Source of the DNA: an uncultured Flavihumibacter sp.
GTDB taxonomy: Bacteria; Bacteroidota; Bacteroidia; Chitinophagales; Chitinophagaceae
Assembly (NCBI GenBank): GCA_902168105.1
Contig: CABHOY010000033.1
Span: 1 to 64,000 of the forward strand
Reading direction: 5' to 3'
Length of the DNA stretch: 64,000 nucleotides
Shown: positions 25,022 to 33,962 of the stretch, piece by piece
Numbering within the stretch: the stretch's first letter is position 1
Layout: every line of letters starts with the position of its first letter
The notes under the pieces: model-generated
Databases searched by the model: none
What the model saw: the letters and a program-made list of their open reading frames with translations, nothing else
Told to the model about the DNA's origin: nothing
Program-made: the position numbers and the translations under genes

Positions 25022-26434
25022 ATGAAAAAAGCAGTCGCCCTTTTTTTTAGTTTGTTATTCGGCTTAATTTTATCACCGTCTTTATTTTCCCAGGTTTACT
25101 ATATCAAGGAGAACGGCGGAAATATTGTGTTCCAGCAGAAGCGGAATGGAAGTTTTGTAAATCAAACTGCTGAAGATATAAAGAAGATCCCTGTGAGAAA
25201 GAATCTGAGATTTGACGTTAGTGGTCTTGCAGGTACAACAGCGTTTAAAATTGAATTAACACCGCCAGGAGGGACGATAGCTGAAGTCACGAACAATGCC
25301 TCAATTGTTGCTCTTGCTAACAAACAATATAGAATAGTTAAAGATGGAGGCGCTATCGGAGTTCTAAAACTAACGGCTATTCCTGCCGGCGGAACGGCGG
25401 TAACCTTTGATAACCTCGGAGCAAATGTATCCCCGGTCGTTGGTACCGGCACCGGTAATAATAATGATAATAACGCTGAAACCTTCTCAAGCTGGAGGAA
25501 ATTCCTGGAAGGTAACAGGGGAGGGTATCTGGATATTATTAAGGGAAGGCAGCGATACTTTTCCTATAAAAATATAGCTTACATCTGTTTGGACCCGCTT
25601 GGTAATATTATTGGCAAGAAGCCCGTCAATATTGATCAGGATGATGATATCATCATCCTAATGGTGGTGCCCAATACGCCGGCATTCGACACCTATAGTA
25701 TTAACGATAATGACGCAGAATACGCCCCTTCCGATCTGTCGATTCGGGCCGCCGAACCTATTTCGGATGCAAACATCCAATCAGAACAGGAGGAAGAGGT
25801 GGCGTACACAGTGAAGGTATTCAATAAGGGGCCTTATACTTCCAGCGACGTAACCTTTACTGCAATGCAGGAAAACGCTATGTTGAATAACATAACCGTT
25901 CATGTCAATCCTCTTTATCACTTAGGGCTGGGTGTATCCTATGTCAGTTCCAGCCTGGAAAACCCTGATTTCCAGTTAGTACCTTTGACAAGTACGACAA
26001 ATACGATCAAAGCTGCCAATACCGGACGGCAGACCATTCTTACGATAAACGCTATCTGGTACTGGTGGTCTACCATAAGATATCTTGGAGGAAGTTCTAT
26101 TACAAGAGGAAGAGATGTTTTGAAAGAACCTGATTTCTTAACCCGCTTCAATCCCACTTTTGGAGTAGGATTATCCCGCAGCATTGAGAATAATTTCTTT
26201 GCAGGTATCAACTTTGAATTTGCCAGAGGTGGCAGCATAACGGCCGGTTGGCATTACGGCAAGGTTAGTCGGCTATTGGATAGAGATTTTAAACTGGGTG
26301 AGACAGCGTTTACAGGAACACAGGCGGATATAAAAACGGATGACGTCTGGAAATGGGGAGGATTCTTTGGAGTGACGTTGGACACCAGAATTTTTAACAG
26401 GCTATTCTCTACAGGCAGGTCAAGCAATCAATAA
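25022..26434 (+). CDS. Exported protein, possible outer-membrane barrel, coupled to SLATT-protease
   Basis: A 470-aa protein with a signal peptide (ending L-F-S-Q). The middle region has beta-sandwich-like sequence and an acidic stretch (D-Q-D-D-D-I-I-I). The C-terminal 170 residues have alternating strands with Gly and aromatic residues (F-G-V-G-L-S-R-S-I, F-A-G-I-N-F-E-F-A), suggesting a membrane barrel. It starts one base after the stop of the SLATT-protease, so the two are translationally coupled. It may be the substrate, sensor or outer-envelope partner of the protease. A terminator follows at 26510. Confidence 0.75.
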   Translation: MKKAVALFFSLLFGLILSPSLFSQVYYIKENGGNIVFQQKRNGSFVNQTAEDIKKIPVRKNLRFDVSGLAGTTAFKIELTPPGGTIAEVTNNASIVALANKQYRIVKDGGAIGVLKLTAIPAGGTAVTFDNLGANVSPVVGTGTGNNNDNNAETFSSWRKFLEGNRGGYLDIIKGRQRYFSYKNIAYICLDPLGNIIGKKPVNIDQDDDIIILMVVPNTPAFDTYSINDNDAEYAPSDLSIRAAEPISDANIQSEQEEEVAYTVKVFNKGPYTSSDVTFTAMQENAMLNNITVHVNPLYHLGLGVSYVSSSLENPDFQLVPLTSTTNTIKAANTGRQTILTINAIWYWWSTIRYLGGSSITRGRDVLKEPDFLTRFNPTFGVGLSRSIENNFFAGINFEFARGGSITAGWHYGKVSRLLDRDFKLGETAFTGTQADIKTDDVWKWGGFFGVTLDTRIFNRLFSTGRSSNQ

Positions 26435-26509
26435 TTCCCCAACAGATTACTTGCTTATTAATAATAACAGTTTGGTATGAGAGCATACTGCTGTAGACAT
26501 AAAAAAATG

Positions 26510-26540
26510 AATCCGCTTATCAGCGGATTTGTTTTTTTTA
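26510..26540 (+). terminator. Rho-independent terminator of SLATT-protease operon
   Basis: Arms AATCCGCT and AGCGGATT surround loop TATC and are followed by TGTTTTTTTT. It ends the two-gene unit 23536-26434. Confidence 0.85.
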
Positions 26541-26759
26541 ATACCTACCATTTATCATGGTCGAAATTTAGATGTCGAAGCCGTTTAAATTTTCTATATT
26601 ACATGTCAGAACCGGAGAATACTGTTGCAGTCGTCAGCCCAATTAAAACCCAATGTAGATAAGTTTAATAAAACACGGTGACCGTAACTGATCATTAACC
26701 CTCCCTATTTTAAAGCAAGTTTCCTTATGAAAAATAAACGATCCACTTATTTCCCCCCA

Positions 26760-27254
26760 ATGAAATTTTATTACCTGCCACTGATAACGCTGTGTGCTTT
26801 AAGTCTGGTAACAGGATGCCGGAAATCTAAAGACGGTAATCGCTGCGATGATCTACTTAGTGAAAGGCAGCCTACCATGGCTGCGGTAACATTTATAGAT
26901 GGACAAACCGGAGAAAATATCCTTATTTCAAAAAATATTGATGCTTTATCCATACCAATCACTCAGGTGGGAGCCGATATTCCTTCACAGACAGGCGTTA
27001 TTGTTAAACAAACAGGCGCACCTGTCTACGGAGCACTTGTGTTTCATATTATGGATGTAAAAAAGGGAGCATATAAATATACTATAGACATCCCCGATGT
27101 AGGTAGCATTACACTATCTTATGTTAATAAGGAAATAAAGACAGACAATGAGTGTAAGCCTTATTATATAGATGTAACTGATCCTGTTATTGAAGGCCAC
27201 CAGTTTACAGTGAAGGAAGCGGGCTCCGGAGTGATGATCACCGTGACGCTTTAA
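26760..27254 (+). CDS. Hypothetical lipoprotein
   Basis: About 164 aa. The N-terminus has a hydrophobic stretch ending L-V-T-G-C-R, a lipobox, so the protein should be lipid-anchored. The mature part is beta-rich, with V-Y-G-A-L-V-F-H-I-M-D and a strand-like C-terminus. Two further cysteines (N-R-C-D and E-C-K-P) may pair. No family was recognised. An in-frame ATG at 26727 would add 11 residues before the signal. It lies between the SLATT-protease operon terminator and the broken permease. Confidence 0.72.
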   Translation: MKFYYLPLITLCALSLVTGCRKSKDGNRCDDLLSERQPTMAAVTFIDGQTGENILISKNIDALSIPITQVGADIPSQTGVIVKQTGAPVYGALVFHIMDVKKGAYKYTIDIPDVGSITLSYVNKEIKTDNECKPYYIDVTDPVIEGHQFTVKEAGSGVMITVTL

Positions 27255-27309
27255 GATTATTCCATCATGCGTCCGTGTCGGCACGAAGTCAACCCGGAAC
27301 GCTATCCGC

Positions 27310-27528
27310 ATGTTTAAAAATTATATCAGGACTGCCTGGCGCAGCATTCTCTATAACAAGACCATTATGGACAAATGGCTGCAAAACTTTGTCTACAGAA
27401 TAAACATAAGCTGGTGGGTATTTTTATTGGCAGGCATCCTGGCTATATTGATCTCATTGTTTACTATCGGTTTTCAGTCTGTCAAAGCAGCGATGGCAAA
27501 CCCGGTAAAAAGCCTGAGAAGGGAATGA
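27310..27528 (+). pseudogene. ABC transporter permease (MacB/FtsX type) reduced to its two ends
   Basis: The 72-codon frame starts MFKNYIRTAWRSILYNK, the typical N-terminus of MacB-type permeases. It then jumps directly to the typical C-terminus: W-L-Q-N-F-V-Y-R-I-N-I-S-W-W-V-F, the last membrane helix, and K-A-A-M-A-N-P-V-K-S-L-R-R-E. Normal members are near 800 aa, so about 700 codons are missing. The deletion kept the reading frame, with the join around 27358-27366. Only one transmembrane helix remains, so it cannot work as a permease. Confidence 0.85.
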
Positions 27529-27531
27529 GGC

Positions 27532-28098
27532 TCAAAATGCCTCTAGCTTTTCAAGAATGGTGAGTAACTCCAGTTGTACGCTCACGCCCTTATCTTCGTT
27601 ATACCACTTCTGGATAGCGATCTCCTTGTCGTCATGAGGAACATGTGCCGCAACAAGTTCATAAAAGAGCGCCTGGCATTGTGCCGGCCTTGAGCCCCAG
27701 GAGGCGAGCTCATTTCCCTGACCGTCGCTGATGACCAGCTTTGGTATGGCTTTTTTGCCATTGGTCAGATGGCTCTCTATCAAAAATGGAGGTGAGTCAC
27801 GAAGTTGATAATCGAGCGTGATCAGTGCGTTCTTCTCAGCCACCATTTGTATAAAAGGCTGGGTATGCGCAGCATCGCCACACCACGCTTCCGAGATGAT
27901 GGTCCAGGTCTGTGGTTTATCAATACGCTGGACAGCCGCAATCAGTTCCGGATTGAGTACGCCATGTTTAAGCCATCGTTCTATGCGCCGCTGGTTAAGC
28001 TTTACATAGTTCATGTATGTGGGATTATTATAGGGGCTCAAAGGCGCCGGATCCGTTAATATGGAGATAAATAACTGCTGATAAGTATTTGCATTCAT
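27532..28098 (-). CDS. Thioredoxin-fold protein with a single active-site Cys
   Basis: A 188-aa cytoplasmic thioredoxin-family protein. The redox motif region reads S-E-A-W-C-G-D-A-A-H, so the first Cys is kept but the second of the CxxC pair is replaced by Ala. A cis-Pro region follows in K-A-I-P-K-L-V. Similar one-Cys proteins are common in Bacteroidota; they may act by a monothiol mechanism or bind rather than reduce. The frame is open to 28149, but M-N-A-N-T at 28098 is the likelier start. It converges on the permease remnant. Confidence 0.85.
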   Translation of the reverse strand: MNANTYQQLFISILTDPAPLSPYNNPTYMNYVKLNQRRIERWLKHGVLNPELIAAVQRIDKPQTWTIISEAWCGDAAHTQPFIQMVAEKNALITLDYQLRDSPPFLIESHLTNGKKAIPKLVISDGQGNELASWGSRPAQCQALFYELVAAHVPHDDKEIAIQKWYNEDKGVSVQLELLTILEKLEAF

Positions 28099-28271
28099 CG
28101 TTCGAAAATAATGTTCAAAGTACCATTTTTTGATCAGAAAAAAAGACACTTTAGTGAAAGCTTATTGCCTGATCTATTTCTTCCAGCATGACCTCAACTG
28201 AGCGGAAGGCTAAAATACCTAAAATAAGACTTGCCTCCACATTGCTCGCATATGTATAACCAGAGACTCAT

Positions 28272-28733
28272 TTAGTCTTCCCCTCCATCATAATTTTCAA
28301 TGATGGATTTTTGGGCTTGCAGGATCTTCTGGTATTCCTCGAAATGACTATCCTTATTTTTTTCATATAGTTCCGGTCCCTTCATAAAGTCGTAACATAT
28401 CCGGTCGCGCAGTCTTCTTAGATCGAATAAAAGAACATCATAAGTTCTTCCTTTGTCCCTGAAGTTGAATAGTCCTTCCAGAGCCGCCAGTAATGCCACG
28501 CTGGCACTAATGATCAAAACAAAGTTATCGCTGTCGGGTTTGCCGCCGCTTTTTATTTTCCAACCGGTTAAAATAGTAATGGAAGATCCTGCAATGAAAG
28601 TAACAACTTTGCTGGTCCTGTACATGACCGTGTATAGTCGTTTCTTGTTCTGAATGCTGTCAATCCTCAATTCAATATCACGGTATAAAAGGTCCTTGTC
28701 GTTTAGTTCTGGAATTTTCATGTTTCTGATCAA
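28272..28733 (-). CDS. Stand-alone SLATT-like two-TM protein
   Basis: A 153-aa protein (149 aa from the second ATG at 28721). A helical N-terminus (D-L-L-Y-R-D-I-E-L-R-I-D) is followed by two membrane segments (about 43-60 and 70-90) separated by a short polar loop. Then comes F-R-D-K-G-R-T-Y-D-V-L-L-F-D-L-R-R-L-R and a charged helical tail. This organisation matches SLATT-type predicted pore-forming effectors. No nucleotide cyclase or other partner is directly adjacent; its neighbours are a thioredoxin-like gene and an unknown gene. It is the second SLATT-like gene within 5 kb. Confidence 0.7.
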   Translation of the reverse strand: MIRNMKIPELNDKDLLYRDIELRIDSIQNKKRLYTVMYRTSKVVTFIAGSSITILTGWKIKSGGKPDSDNFVLIISASVALLAALEGLFNFRDKGRTYDVLLFDLRRLRDRICYDFMKGPELYEKNKDSHFEEYQKILQAQKSIIENYDGGED

Positions 28734-28967
28734 ATGTTATAGGGGTATGTATGATCTTCGTAGGACCATCGCCGCGGTAAGATAATAAAAAGGTGAGGTA
28801 AATACAACAAAGTTGGCCTGGACGCTAGTCCGGTCAGCCAGACGGAAACGCCGGTCCTGGATTTTCCTGCTCCATCCATAGGTATACGAGTTGGAAAAGT
28901 TCGGTAAATATGTGATCTTGTAAGTATGAATGCAGCACCATCTCCAAACGCAGAAAAATGGCCATAA

Positions 28968-29300
28968 ATGGATAATTTGCAACACAAGGACAGTAAGGTG
29001 ATAAACATTTATGATGCTGTCTGTTCTGTTTTTGGCGATGATTATTTTTTCCTTCCTGACTTTTGGGACGGCGATAACTTTGCCATAGGACTCCTAAATC
29101 GTAACCGGCTAATTTATATATCAGCGTGGGGTTGCAGGGAATGTCCGGACAACGACATGAAATACTACGCTGAATTTGAAATAATAGATGCGATCACATC
29201 TGAAACAATTACTACAGTGAAAAAGCTTGAGGGGCTCAGCGAAAATGCACTCATCAAAGAGATGATAACGTTTGTTACTGATCGCCCGGTCAATAAATAA
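28968..29300 (+). CDS. Hypothetical protein, 110 aa
   Basis: A small cytoplasmic-looking protein with no signal peptide or membrane segment. It contains aromatic/acidic stretches (D-D-Y-F-F-L-P-D-F-W-D-G-D) and W-G-C-R-E-C-P-D-N-D, with two close cysteines. No family was recognised. Its stop is 24 bases before the SDR start on the same strand, so the two may be co-transcribed. Confidence 0.7.
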   Translation: MDNLQHKDSKVINIYDAVCSVFGDDYFFLPDFWDGDNFAIGLLNRNRLIYISAWGCRECPDNDMKYYAEFEIIDAITSETITTVKKLEGLSENALIKEMITFVTDRPVNK

Positions 29301-29324
29301 CTTCGATTTAATTTTAAACTAATT

Positions 29325-30089
29325 ATGAAACCATGGACATTAGCCAATAAGAGAGCCTTAGTAACAGGCGGTACAAAAGGGATTGGCAAAGCGATCGTAA
29401 ACGAATTACTGGCACTGGGTGCTGAAGTGTTGTTCACTGGCAGAACAGTGGAAGATGTTAAAGCAAGAGAAGCGGAATGGCGCCAGCAGCAGTTTAAGGC
29501 CCACGGTCTGGCTGGCGATGTCACTGATGCAGATCATCTGGCAGCAGTAAAACAATGGATCGAAAGCAACTGGGGCGCCCTTGATATCCTGGTGAATAAT
29601 GCAGGGACCACTATCCGCAGACCCAGCGTTGATTTTACAACAGAGGAATACCGCCGGGTGCTCGATATTAACCTGATAGCACCCTTTGAATGGAGCAGAA
29701 AGTTGTTCCCCCTGCTGAAACAAGGCGATAAAGCAGCTGTCATCAACATTTCGTCTATAGCAGGTTCTTTGGATGCCGGCACAGGTGCGCCTTATGGGAT
29801 GTCAAAATCAGGACTTAACCAGCTGACACGAAACCTGGCAGGAGAGTGGGCTAAAGAAGGTATCAGGGTAAATACCGTGTCTCCCTGGTACACGTATACC
29901 CCGCTGACAGAAAGTGCCCTTGCCAATCCCGAAGTACACGACAGGATAGTTGCCCGTACACCTATGCGGAGGATAGCCCAGGATGAAGAGATGGCCGGTG
30001 TTGTGGCGTTTCTGGCAATGGATAAAGCTTCATATATCACCGGACAGGAAATTAAAGTAGATGGAGGCGGCTCAATCGGATTGTTCTGA
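29325..30089 (+). CDS. SDR family oxidoreductase
   Basis: A classical short-chain dehydrogenase/reductase (254 aa). The cofactor site T-G-G-T-K-G-I-G is at residues 13-20. N-N-A-G, the catalytic Ser in N-I-S-S-I-A-G and Y-G-M-S-K follow. The tail G-Q-E-I-K-V-D-G-G is standard. The overall sequence resembles tropinone-reductase-like proteins, which act on ketones or alcohols. The substrate is unknown. It follows the 110-aa gene closely. Confidence 0.92.
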   Translation: MKPWTLANKRALVTGGTKGIGKAIVNELLALGAEVLFTGRTVEDVKAREAEWRQQQFKAHGLAGDVTDADHLAAVKQWIESNWGALDILVNNAGTTIRRPSVDFTTEEYRRVLDINLIAPFEWSRKLFPLLKQGDKAAVINISSIAGSLDAGTGAPYGMSKSGLNQLTRNLAGEWAKEGIRVNTVSPWYTYTPLTESALANPEVHDRIVARTPMRRIAQDEEMAGVVAFLAMDKASYITGQEIKVDGGGSIGLF

Positions 30090-30169
30090 GTGAGTTGTTG
30101 GTAGCTTCAGGAAGTGGACAAATACAAAATGCGGGACATTGTGTGCGATAATTTCAATATCTTATAACA

Positions 30170-31612
30170 ATGAATAAGCGCGCTGTCAATCCTACTTTTC
30201 TGCTGCTGTTGATACTGTCAGCGGCAGTTATTAACGGGTGTAAGAACCCGTCAAAGGTCTTAGCGGTTCAATCAGATCAGCAACCTGAACTCTATGTGAT
30301 CAGGGACGTGAACATCATCCCCATGACGGCGGATAACAGGATCATTCCGCATGCCACCGTTGTGGTAAAGGATAAAAAGATACTGTCTATCAATGAGGTG
30401 GTTCCCGCATCAGCGAAAGTCATCGACGGTAAAGGAAAATGGCTGATCCCCGGATTGATAGACATGCACGTCCACAACATCTCCGATATCAGCTTCGGAC
30501 AAAGTTATCCTACTAAAGGCGCTAACTTTTTTCCCGATAACCAGGATTTCATGTTGCTCTACGTGGCTAACGGTGTCACCACTACGTTGGAGCTAAGCGC
30601 TAGGCCGGAGCACTTCGGGCAACGTAATGAGATCATCAAAGGAAAAGTGATAGGCCCTCGTATTGCCCTCGCTGCCTTGATAGACGGAGGCGACGGTACC
30701 GGTATGATCGCCAATACGCCGTCCGACGGCAGGCAGACGGTTCGTGTTGCGAAAGGGATGGGTTATGATTTTATCAAAGTATATTCCAGCCTCAGTATCG
30801 AAACCTATGATGCTATTGTGGACGAAGCGGCTAAACAGGGAATGAAAGTACTGGGACATATACCTAACGCATTTAAAGGCCAGCTGCAAAATGCATTTGT
30901 GAAGAATTTCACTATGGTGGCACATGCTGAAGAATTTTCCAAACAGACGGATGGCTTCAGCACGGCCGATGCAGAACGCTTCGCACAACTGGCTAAACAA
31001 AGTGGTACCTGGTTGTCGCCTACCTTGATCACAATGGTCCGCATCGCCCAGCAGGCCCGCACGCTGGACAGCGTCAAGAACCTTCCATATCTGCAGTATG
31101 TACATCCATTGGTAAGCAGTAAATGGCTTACTTCCAATCAATATAACCGTAACACATCACCCGACAGAGTGGCCTATTTCGAAAAAATGGTAGCCTTCCA
31201 TGTGCGGCTGGTAAAGGCTTTCAAAGATGCAGGCGTTCCTATGGTGGCAGGCACCGATGCCGGTACCTCGGGAGTGGTATGGGGCTATTCCCTGCACGAC
31301 GAACTGGAACTCCTGGTTAATGCTGGTCTGACCACGGAGGAGGCATTAGCCGCAGCCACAAGATCAGCAGCAAGCTGGCTTCAGATAGGTGATAAGCTGG
31401 GGACTATTGAACCTGGAAAGTTTGCAGATATGGTGCTGCTGAATGCCAACCCACTGGAAGATATCAGTAACACACGGAATATTGCCGGTGTATTTGTAAA
31501 CGGACGATGGGTCACTCATACCACGATATCCACTATGCTTGCTGATCTGGCTAAACGAAACGCTGCCAACAAAGGGAAGTTCGAGTGGAGTAGGAGAGCG
31601 GAACCGATGTAA
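30170..31612 (+). CDS. Amidohydrolase family lipoprotein
   Basis: A metal-dependent amidohydrolase (480 aa). The signal sequence ends V-I-N-G-C-K, a lipobox, so it is probably lipid-anchored. Metal-binding motifs are visible: D-M-H-V-H in the first strand (after G-L-I), later G-H-I-P-N and M-V-A-H-A-E-E, and G-T-D-A-G near the end. The C-terminal piece (G-K-F-A-D-M-V-L-L-N-A-N-P-L) is characteristic of imidazolonepropionase/prolidase-like members. These hydrolyse C-N bonds of peptides or ring compounds. The gene stands alone after the SDR. Confidence 0.92.
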   Translation: MNKRAVNPTFLLLLILSAAVINGCKNPSKVLAVQSDQQPELYVIRDVNIIPMTADNRIIPHATVVVKDKKILSINEVVPASAKVIDGKGKWLIPGLIDMHVHNISDISFGQSYPTKGANFFPDNQDFMLLYVANGVTTTLELSARPEHFGQRNEIIKGKVIGPRIALAALIDGGDGTGMIANTPSDGRQTVRVAKGMGYDFIKVYSSLSIETYDAIVDEAAKQGMKVLGHIPNAFKGQLQNAFVKNFTMVAHAEEFSKQTDGFSTADAERFAQLAKQSGTWLSPTLITMVRIAQQARTLDSVKNLPYLQYVHPLVSSKWLTSNQYNRNTSPDRVAYFEKMVAFHVRLVKAFKDAGVPMVAGTDAGTSGVVWGYSLHDELELLVNAGLTTEEALAAATRSAASWLQIGDKLGTIEPGKFADMVLLNANPLEDISNTRNIAGVFVNGRWVTHTTISTMLADLAKRNAANKGKFEWSRRAEPM

Positions 31613-31708
31613 CCCACTTACTGCATGATTTTAATTTCATAACAAACCCACTTATGGAAATCCGGATTTTTGGCCATCATGTGAGAGATCACCTTAAATC
31701 AACTTCAC

Positions 31709-32380
31709 ATGAACCAAAAAATTCACTCACCTTTCATGACAACAGTAAGCGTCTGTCTGCTTACCATGTCCCTATATCTGAAAACCGGTGCTAAAGGCCC
31801 GCAATCCTCACTGGTACAACTAAAATACATTGCGATATTACTCTTCTCAATACTGGCAATTTCGGCTTATGGGCAGGACAAGTACCAGTATCTGAATTCC
31901 GGCAGTCCCATGGAGCTCAAAGGGACAGAATATGTTCTGTCAAGATTTGAATATGGAGGTAAAAAGTCTTCATTCCGAGAGCGGTATCTCTTATTCATAA
32001 ATACCCGTAACGGTCAATCCAAAAGGATCGATTTTCCCAATAACGGCAGGATTCAGTCTACCCTGCAGATCAAAATAGACAGCTTACACATAAACAAAAT
32101 AATGATGGCAATACACTCGGCAAATGTTGATGATAAACATTTTAACTGGGTATACCCTACTCAGCTTTTCTTATTCTCTATTGATGGGGAGGAAAAAGTA
32201 GCGCTGACTGAAGACAGCTTTTTTGTACGGAACTGGGAGATCAACCATACAACCGGAAACATTGTAGTAACCGGATATTATGATGTCAATGCTAATCACG
32301 AGCATGATACGTCTGATGAATATCAAATGTTGCTCTACGATTTAAAGACTGCAAAATTAATATCGAAAATCAATCTATAA
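31709..32380 (+). CDS. Exported hypothetical protein
   Basis: The frame is 223 codons. A signal-peptide-like stretch (L-K-Y-I-A-I-L-L-F-S-I-L-A-I-S-A-Y-G-Q) begins only at about residue 38, so the real start may be later than the ATG at 31709, perhaps at a non-ATG codon. The mature part is beta-rich and contains Y-D-V-N-A-N-H-E-H-D-T-S-D, an acidic loop that could bind calcium. No family was recognised. A large palindrome follows downstream. Confidence 0.65.
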   Translation: MNQKIHSPFMTTVSVCLLTMSLYLKTGAKGPQSSLVQLKYIAILLFSILAISAYGQDKYQYLNSGSPMELKGTEYVLSRFEYGGKKSSFRERYLLFINTRNGQSKRIDFPNNGRIQSTLQIKIDSLHINKIMMAIHSANVDDKHFNWVYPTQLFLFSIDGEEKVALTEDSFFVRNWEINHTTGNIVVTGYYDVNANHEHDTSDEYQMLLYDLKTAKLISKINL

Positions 32381-32822
32381 GACCCCGCACTTTTCGGGCA
32401 AATCTTCCGCTTGATCGTCTTCTGTTCGGTTGATCTTCGCTACAGCAGTACTTCTACTATCCTTATCCTCCCTTTATCTTCCCTTCTGAAGGGAGGATAA
32501 AGGGAGGATAAGGATAGTAGAAGTACCGCTGTAGCGAACTTGAGACGTATATGATACAGTTGAAATCCTAAATAAGGAGAAGTACCCTAATTAGGTGTTT
32601 TACTGTATTTTTGAGTGTAAGTTATTGAAAATGTATATGTTGTGGCATGGGGTGTGCAATTGAAAATCAGTATTTCCCGCACATCTTTTCTACTTAGCTT
32701 TGTGATATGAAAAATCCGCGTGATCAACGCGTCAAAATAAAAGGTATTTCGTTAATGAGGCAGGTGCTTAATAACACTGTGCGGCTAAGCGGAAATGCTA
32801 AATTCCCGGAAATTCACCGGAA
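32381..32822. other. Non-coding region with large palindrome and lone promoter box
   Basis: This region contains the 103-bp palindrome, an imperfect CCTAATTAGG repeat near 32590-32600, and an exact TANNTTTG box (TAGCTTTG, 32695-32702). The box lies just before a 48-codon frame at 32707 that runs into the neighbour's terminator. That frame is not accepted as a gene. Confidence 0.45.
32436..32538. repeat. 103-bp near-perfect palindrome
   Basis: Two 51-base arms (32436-32486 and 32488-32538) are complementary apart from two positions. The arms also contain short internal repeats of GGAGGATAA. No T tract follows the end. It could be a very large terminator, a miniature palindromic element or an RNA processing site. 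It follows the gene ending at 32380 by 55 bases. Confidence 0.85.
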
Positions 32823-32846
32823 TAAAAAAGCCCCTTGCGGGGCTAA
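32823..32846 (-). terminator. Rho-independent terminator of NTF2-like gene
   Basis: Stem AGCCCC/GGGGCT with loop TTGC, followed on the minus strand by a T run. It lies about 27 bases past the stop at 32873. Confidence 0.85.
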
Positions 32847-32872
32847 AGATTAAAAGGAATATGGAGAGGCTT

Positions 32873-33247
32873 TTAACTGCGAGCGATAGATGATTCTTTA
32901 ACAACCTGCCATCTTCCGGATAGGTATTCCCATATCAAGGTGAAGAACTTTCTGTTTAATTTTCCGTCAAACACGAGTTCACGGGTAATTACCACCATAC
33001 CCATATTGCCATCTACTACAGCGTAATGGTATTCAGTCTTGGAGGAAAGTGGCTCGGCTTTAGCATCACTGTTTCCCTGAATAAAAGTAACGAGCTGCTC
33101 TTTGTTCATGGTGTCTACCACGCCCGCCTCATCAACTTTAACTATAAGTAGTTTATCCGCGTAAGCTTCTTTAACATAAGGCACATTAAAATGTGTAGCC
33201 TGATAAATAAGATCTTTGGTTAATTCGATTAATTCCGTACTGTTCAT
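32873..33247 (-). CDS. NTF2-like (SnoaL/DUF4440-type) protein
   Basis: A 124-aa cytoplasmic protein. The helical N-terminus followed by four long strands (Y-H-Y-A-V-V-D-G-N-M-G-M-V-V-I-T-R-E-L and F-F-T-L-I-W-E-Y-L-S-G-R-W-Q-V-V-K) fits the NTF2-like cone fold. The W-Q-V-V-K-E ending is usual for this group. Members are small ligand-binding or enzyme domains; none of the specific active sites can be assigned. It is monocistronic, with its own terminator. Confidence 0.75.
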   Translation of the reverse strand: MNSTELIELTKDLIYQATHFNVPYVKEAYADKLLIVKVDEAGVVDTMNKEQLVTFIQGNSDAKAEPLSSKTEYHYAVVDGNMGMVVITRELVFDGKLNRKFFTLIWEYLSGRWQVVKESSIARS

Positions 33248-33571
33248 CTTTTAATTTTTGAAGATTAATTTATTGGTTTTTTGATATTCCGGAGGTACAA
33301 TAGCAACAGCCTGCCTGCCAGTTGACGTTGTTTTAAACCTTTGAGAATGAGGAGAGATTTGCAATACTTATGCCTGCGGGTAATAAATTGTTAATCAAGC
33401 GTTTAAAATTGTGGTACAGCTTAATTTCCATTGTATATCGTCAAAGTCGCAGTTTAACCACGATATATAGTCGCTCCGGTAACGGAAGCGGTATTGCGAA
33501 ATTAATTTTCCAGGGTATCTTTAAAGAATAACCAGAGACCTACATATTCTAAAATAATTTAAACACAAGGT
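33248..33571. other. Intergenic region, nothing recognised
   Basis: This 324-base stretch lies between divergent genes. No reading frame, strong hairpin or clear promoter box was seen. Confidence 0.4.
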
Positions 33572-33934
33572 ATGCGTAGTTCCGAAACACAAGATCAGCG
33601 TATTGCGAGAATGACCTTTTCCTCGGTCTATCCTATGTATGTTGCAAAAGTGGAGAAGAAAGGGAGGACAGAAGAAGAATTACATCAGGTAATAGAATGG
33701 TTAACGGGCTTCGATAAGAAGAAGCTCCAGGAACTGATAGATGAAAAGGTAACTTTCGAAACCTTCTTCCAGCGTGCTTCGCTAAACCCCAATGCGCATC
33801 TTATCACCGGTTTGATCTGCGGATATCGTGTAGAGGAAATTGAGAATCCTTTGACGCAGAAAGCCAGGTATCTTGATAAGCTGATAGATGAATTGGCGAA
33901 GGGCCGGAAGATGGAAAAGATCCTCCGTGGATAG
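33572..33934 (+). CDS. DUF2200 family protein
   Basis: A 120-aa protein. The sequence [12 protein letters not shown], then W-L-T-G-F and F-F-x-R-A-S-L-N-P-N-A, and finally [20 protein letters not shown], matches the DUF2200 family, which is widely distributed and uncharacterised. It has no signal peptide. It converges on the end of the giant minus-strand operon, with only 28 bases between. Confidence 0.9.
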   Translation: MRSSETQDQRIARMTFSSVYPMYVAKVEKKGRTEEELHQVIEWLTGFDKKKLQELIDEKVTFETFFQRASLNPNAHLITGLICGYRVEEIENPLTQKARYLDKLIDELAKGRKMEKILRG

Positions 33935-33962
33935 CGGGAAGCTAAAGTCAAAGCCTCCCACG

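Noticed and set aside
32707-32853. 48-codon frame behind an exact TANNTTTG box
   Set aside because: The frame runs through the terminator of the convergent NTF2-like gene and shows no family resemblance; kept only as a possible remnant.
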